A stretch of 64,000 bases of DNA from Chloroflexota bacterium. GTDB taxonomy: Bacteria; Chloroflexota; Anaerolineae; Aggregatilineales; J027. Shown in pieces: positions 61,978 through 64,000 of the stretch. Where the stretch lies: positions 1 to 64,000 of the forward strand of contig JACRBG010000002.1 in assembly GCA_016234595.1 (NCBI GenBank), written 5' to 3'. A model generated the notes under the pieces. It did not search any database, was not told where the DNA came from, and was given only the letters and a program-made list of their open reading frames with translations. The position numbers and the translations under genes were made by a program. Position 1 is the stretch's first letter. Every line of letters begins with the position of its first letter.

Positions 61978-63195
61978 TTGAACATTGTCAATGTTGAGAC
62001 GAGTAAAAAGAAAATAATGCTCCAAAAGCCGCTATGGTCACTCTACATTCATATCCCGTTTTGCACAACTCGTTGCACTTACTGTGCCTTTAATACGTAC
62101 ACGGATAAGCACCTGCTGATTGACGAATATGTGCAAGCTGTTTGCGCCGAGGTTGAGTTATTAAGTCATCTGGATCAACCGATCCATACCATCTACCTCG
62201 GTGGCGGGACACCTAGTTTGTTAAAACCTTCTCAATTAGAACAGATCATATCTCATGTTCTAATAAATTTTACTTATAACTCAATTCTCGAAATTACGCA
62301 AGAGATTAACCCACGCGATGCCTCTGAAGCATACCTACACGCCCTCCGAAAAAATGTCTCACGCCTCAGTCTAGGGATGCAATCGGTCAATCCTTCCGAA
62401 TTACAGATGTTTAGTCGTGATCACGATCATCCACATGTCGTACAGGCTGTAAAATTTGCCCGATTAGCAGGTTTTGACAACATCAACCTCGATCTGATTT
62501 ATGGCAATCCGGGCCAAACACTTGCTATGTGGCGCGATTCGGTACAGGCCGCCCTCGATCTCGACCCCGATCATCTCTCGATGTATGCGCTTAGCCTTGA
62601 GAACGGAACCGAGCTAAAGCGCCGTGTGACTTATGGCGAACTTCCCATGCCCGACCCTGATCTTGCTGCCGATATGTATGAACTTGCCAGTGAGATGATG
62701 GCGGCGGCGGGGTTTGTTCAATATGAAATCAGCAACTGGGCTAAACCGGGTAAATTTTGCCAACATAATATCCAATATTGGAAAAATTTGCCCTATCTTG
62801 GGATTGGGGCAGGTGCACATGGCTATGCCAATCAAGTTCGCACGGTCAACGTTATGCGCCCCGAGCTTTACATTGAACGACTTAAAAATCTGCCATCGAA
62901 CCCCCTGCCCTTCCCACAAACCCCTGCCACCATGACCGCCGAGCCAATTGACCGCCAAACGGATATGTTCGAAACGATTTTCACGGGCCTGCGCCTGCTT
63001 GATGAGGGGTTATCGTTGAAGGCTTTTGAGCAGCGGTACGGCGAGAAACTAGAGGTGCGTTTTGCTGATGAAATTAAGCGGCTTACCCGCATGGGCCTTT
63101 TGTGGCAAGCTGGGGATGCCCTAAAATTGACTAAATCGGCCCGCCTAATTAGCAACCGTGTCTTTCAAGAATTTGCCGTCGAGGAAGAAGCTTAG
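61978..63195 (+). CDS. hemW: HemW-like radical SAM protein (coproporphyrinogen III oxidase-like)
   Basis: 405 residues from TTG 61978; ATG 62017 (MLQKPLWSLYIHIPF) is an alternative and I cannot decide. Radical SAM cysteines CTTRCTYC, then YLGGGTPSLLKPSQLEQI, NLDLIYGNPGQT and the late CQHNIQYWKNLPYLGIGAGAHGY typical of HemW. HemW binds heme and [4Fe-4S] and acts as heme chaperone; true oxygen-independent oxidase (HemN) activity is unlikely. First gene of a plus-strand group with a small lipoprotein and a truncated gene. Confidence 0.87.
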   Translation: MNIVNVETSKKKIMLQKPLWSLYIHIPFCTTRCTYCAFNTYTDKHLLIDEYVQAVCAEVELLSHLDQPIHTIYLGGGTPSLLKPSQLEQIISHVLINFTYNSILEITQEINPRDASEAYLHALRKNVSRLSLGMQSVNPSELQMFSRDHDHPHVVQAVKFARLAGFDNINLDLIYGNPGQTLAMWRDSVQAALDLDPDHLSMYALSLENGTELKRRVTYGELPMPDPDLAADMYELASEMMAAAGFVQYEISNWAKPGKFCQHNIQYWKNLPYLGIGAGAHGYANQVRTVNVMRPELYIERLKNLPSNPLPFPQTPATMTAEPIDRQTDMFETIFTGLRLLDEGLSLKAFEQRYGEKLEVRFADEIKRLTRMGLLWQAGDALKLTKSARLISNRVFQEFAVEEEA

Positions 63196-63198
63196 ACT

Positions 63199-63678
63199 AT
63201 GCGCCGAATTGGGATACTTGCTCTGCTGATCGCCTTGATGTTGAGCGGCTGTGGGGGGGATAAACAAAACGATGATAAGTCGGATGCCACCCCTAGCATA
63301 ACTCCAACTAACCAAGCCCTCTCATCACCAACCCTGACGGATGATCTCCGCCAGCAATTAGAATCCACCTACAGCATTTTGACCGAAGCCCAGACCCAAA
63401 TTGAGGGCGTATGGTCAGATTTACAGGCAGGTCAGGCGGTGGATTGTGCCACCTCATTAAAACCCCAGATTTCGCCCGATGCCCTGACCGGGGACGACAC
63501 CATTTCCTTGATCTTGCAGCAGGCCGCCATCGAAACTCAAACGGCTGTCAACCTGTGGCAGGCCGAGTGCCAGAATCCACGATCTCAACCTCCGCCCGAT
63601 GTGATTGATCGGGGGATTCGGGCCGCCCTTGCCGCCAGTACCGCCCTCGATGCAGCCTCGGCTGCCTTGAGTCAATAA
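63199..63678 (+). CDS. Small lipoprotein
   Basis: 159 residues with signal peptide and lipobox LMLSGC. The mature part is low in complexity then helical (LRQQLESTYSILTEAQTQIEGVW) and contains two more cysteines. No family recognised. It starts 3 bases after hemW, so co-translated. Confidence 0.75.
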   Translation: MRRIGILALLIALMLSGCGGDKQNDDKSDATPSITPTNQALSSPTLTDDLRQQLESTYSILTEAQTQIEGVWSDLQAGQAVDCATSLKPQISPDALTGDDTISLILQQAAIETQTAVNLWQAECQNPRSQPPPDVIDRGIRAALAASTALDAASAALSQ

Positions 63679-63747
63679 TTTGGTGAATTTCCCATACCAA
63701 TGCTATAGTGCCCTGCGTATTTTGCCGTATCGCCATAGGAAACATGT

Positions 63748-64000
63748 ATGACTGACGAGAATCGTTCCAGCCTTGCCCGTTCGTCCAATTCGCTGCAACA
63801 ACTGGCGGCTTATGTGCATGATGTCGCCGTCGAAGCCGCTGCCCGCACGATGGGCAATCTGCGGGTGGATGCCATTCGCAACGAAGCCACTGTCACTGAA
63901 CGCTTTTTGGCCTATATGGAAATGGGCCTTGACCGTAAAGTTGTGGATGCCGATGAACCCCTACGTGTCTCGGCCATCGCCTTTACGGATCGCGGTACAG
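63748..64000 (+). CDS. Unknown protein, truncated by the window edge
   Basis: Starts ATG at 63748 with TAGGA upstream (an ATG 4 bases earlier is out of frame and stops at once). The visible 84 residues (MTDENRSSLARSSNSLQQLA, then AAARTMGNLRVDAIRNEATVTERFLAYME) are helical and soluble. The gene continues beyond 64000, so no family can be assigned. Confidence 0.55.
   Translation, partial: MTDENRSSLARSSNSLQQLAAYVHDVAVEAAARTMGNLRVDAIRNEATVTERFLAYMEMGLDRKVVDADEPLRVSAIAFTDRGT

Overview
The window is about 64 kb of a gene-dense bacterial chromosome with moderate G+C. Several traits point to a Chloroflexota member, probably Anaerolineae-like: BTAD-type regulators with a degenerate ATPase half, secreted WD40 proteins, type 2 isopentenyl-diphosphate isomerase, a PTPS-related membrane protein and cellulase-like/O-antigen-ligase fusions. 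This lineage call is inference from gene content; no rRNA is present. Most genes are housekeeping genes.

Left edge (1-3.3 kb, minus strand): an argC-argB-argD arginine operon. It is preceded by a near-consensus promoter, a 32-residue leader peptide with five Arg codons in seven, and alternative RNA hairpins ending in an intrinsic terminator. This is a complete classical attenuator.

Centre of interest (3.5-20.1 kb, plus strand): one long operon for a contractile injection system of the extracellular (eCIS/PVC/Afp-like) type. Order: DUF4157 metalloprotease-like protein, Pvc16-like cap, sheath, tube, tail-assembly chaperone plus a DUF6760 reading frame reachable only by a -1 shift on a G-GGG-GGA heptamer, a small disordered protein, a second tube protein, a 709-residue disordered protein, a CIS_tube/LysM hub protein, VgrG-like spike, gp25-like wedge, baseplate J-like protein, a tail protein I fused to an N-terminal FHA domain, and a membrane-anchored kinase-fold/FHA/Ig-like/thrombospondin-type-3 protein. 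The kinase fold lacks the HRD aspartate, while both FHA domains keep their phosphothreonine-reading residues. Together this suggests an injection system whose baseplate is coupled to Ser/Thr-phosphorylation signalling and to the membrane. No PAAR tip, AAA+ ATPase, tail fibre or obvious toxin is encoded in the cluster.

20.1-26.0 kb (minus): a secreted WD40 protein, a PyrD-like/PyrK-like flavoprotein pair whose PyrD half lacks the usual catalytic Cys motif, YbaB/EbfC and DnaX. 26.1-31.3 kb (plus): two AT-rich unknown genes, then rpoB without rpoC beside it. 31.4-41.8 kb: GNAT, DUF1684, a DsbA-like thioredoxin-fold protein, tRNA-Ser(CGA), tadA, rsmD, a URO-D family protein, a TPR protein, a large membrane protein, sucD-sucC and a saccharopine-dehydrogenase-like oxidoreductase.

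41.9-55.9 kb: a propeller lipoprotein, a degenerate glycosidase/O-antigen-ligase fusion, a TIR-FGE fusion divergent from a macro-domain gene, then an overlapping run of envelope-polysaccharide genes (UXS-like epimerase, O-antigen ligase, GtrA, GT4) continuing into a thioesterase, a BchI-like ATPase and a membrane protein. 55.9-64 kb: acpP, fni/IDI-2, a dihaem cytochrome c, glpD, a BTAD regulator, hemW-like radical SAM, a lipoprotein and a truncated gene at the right edge.
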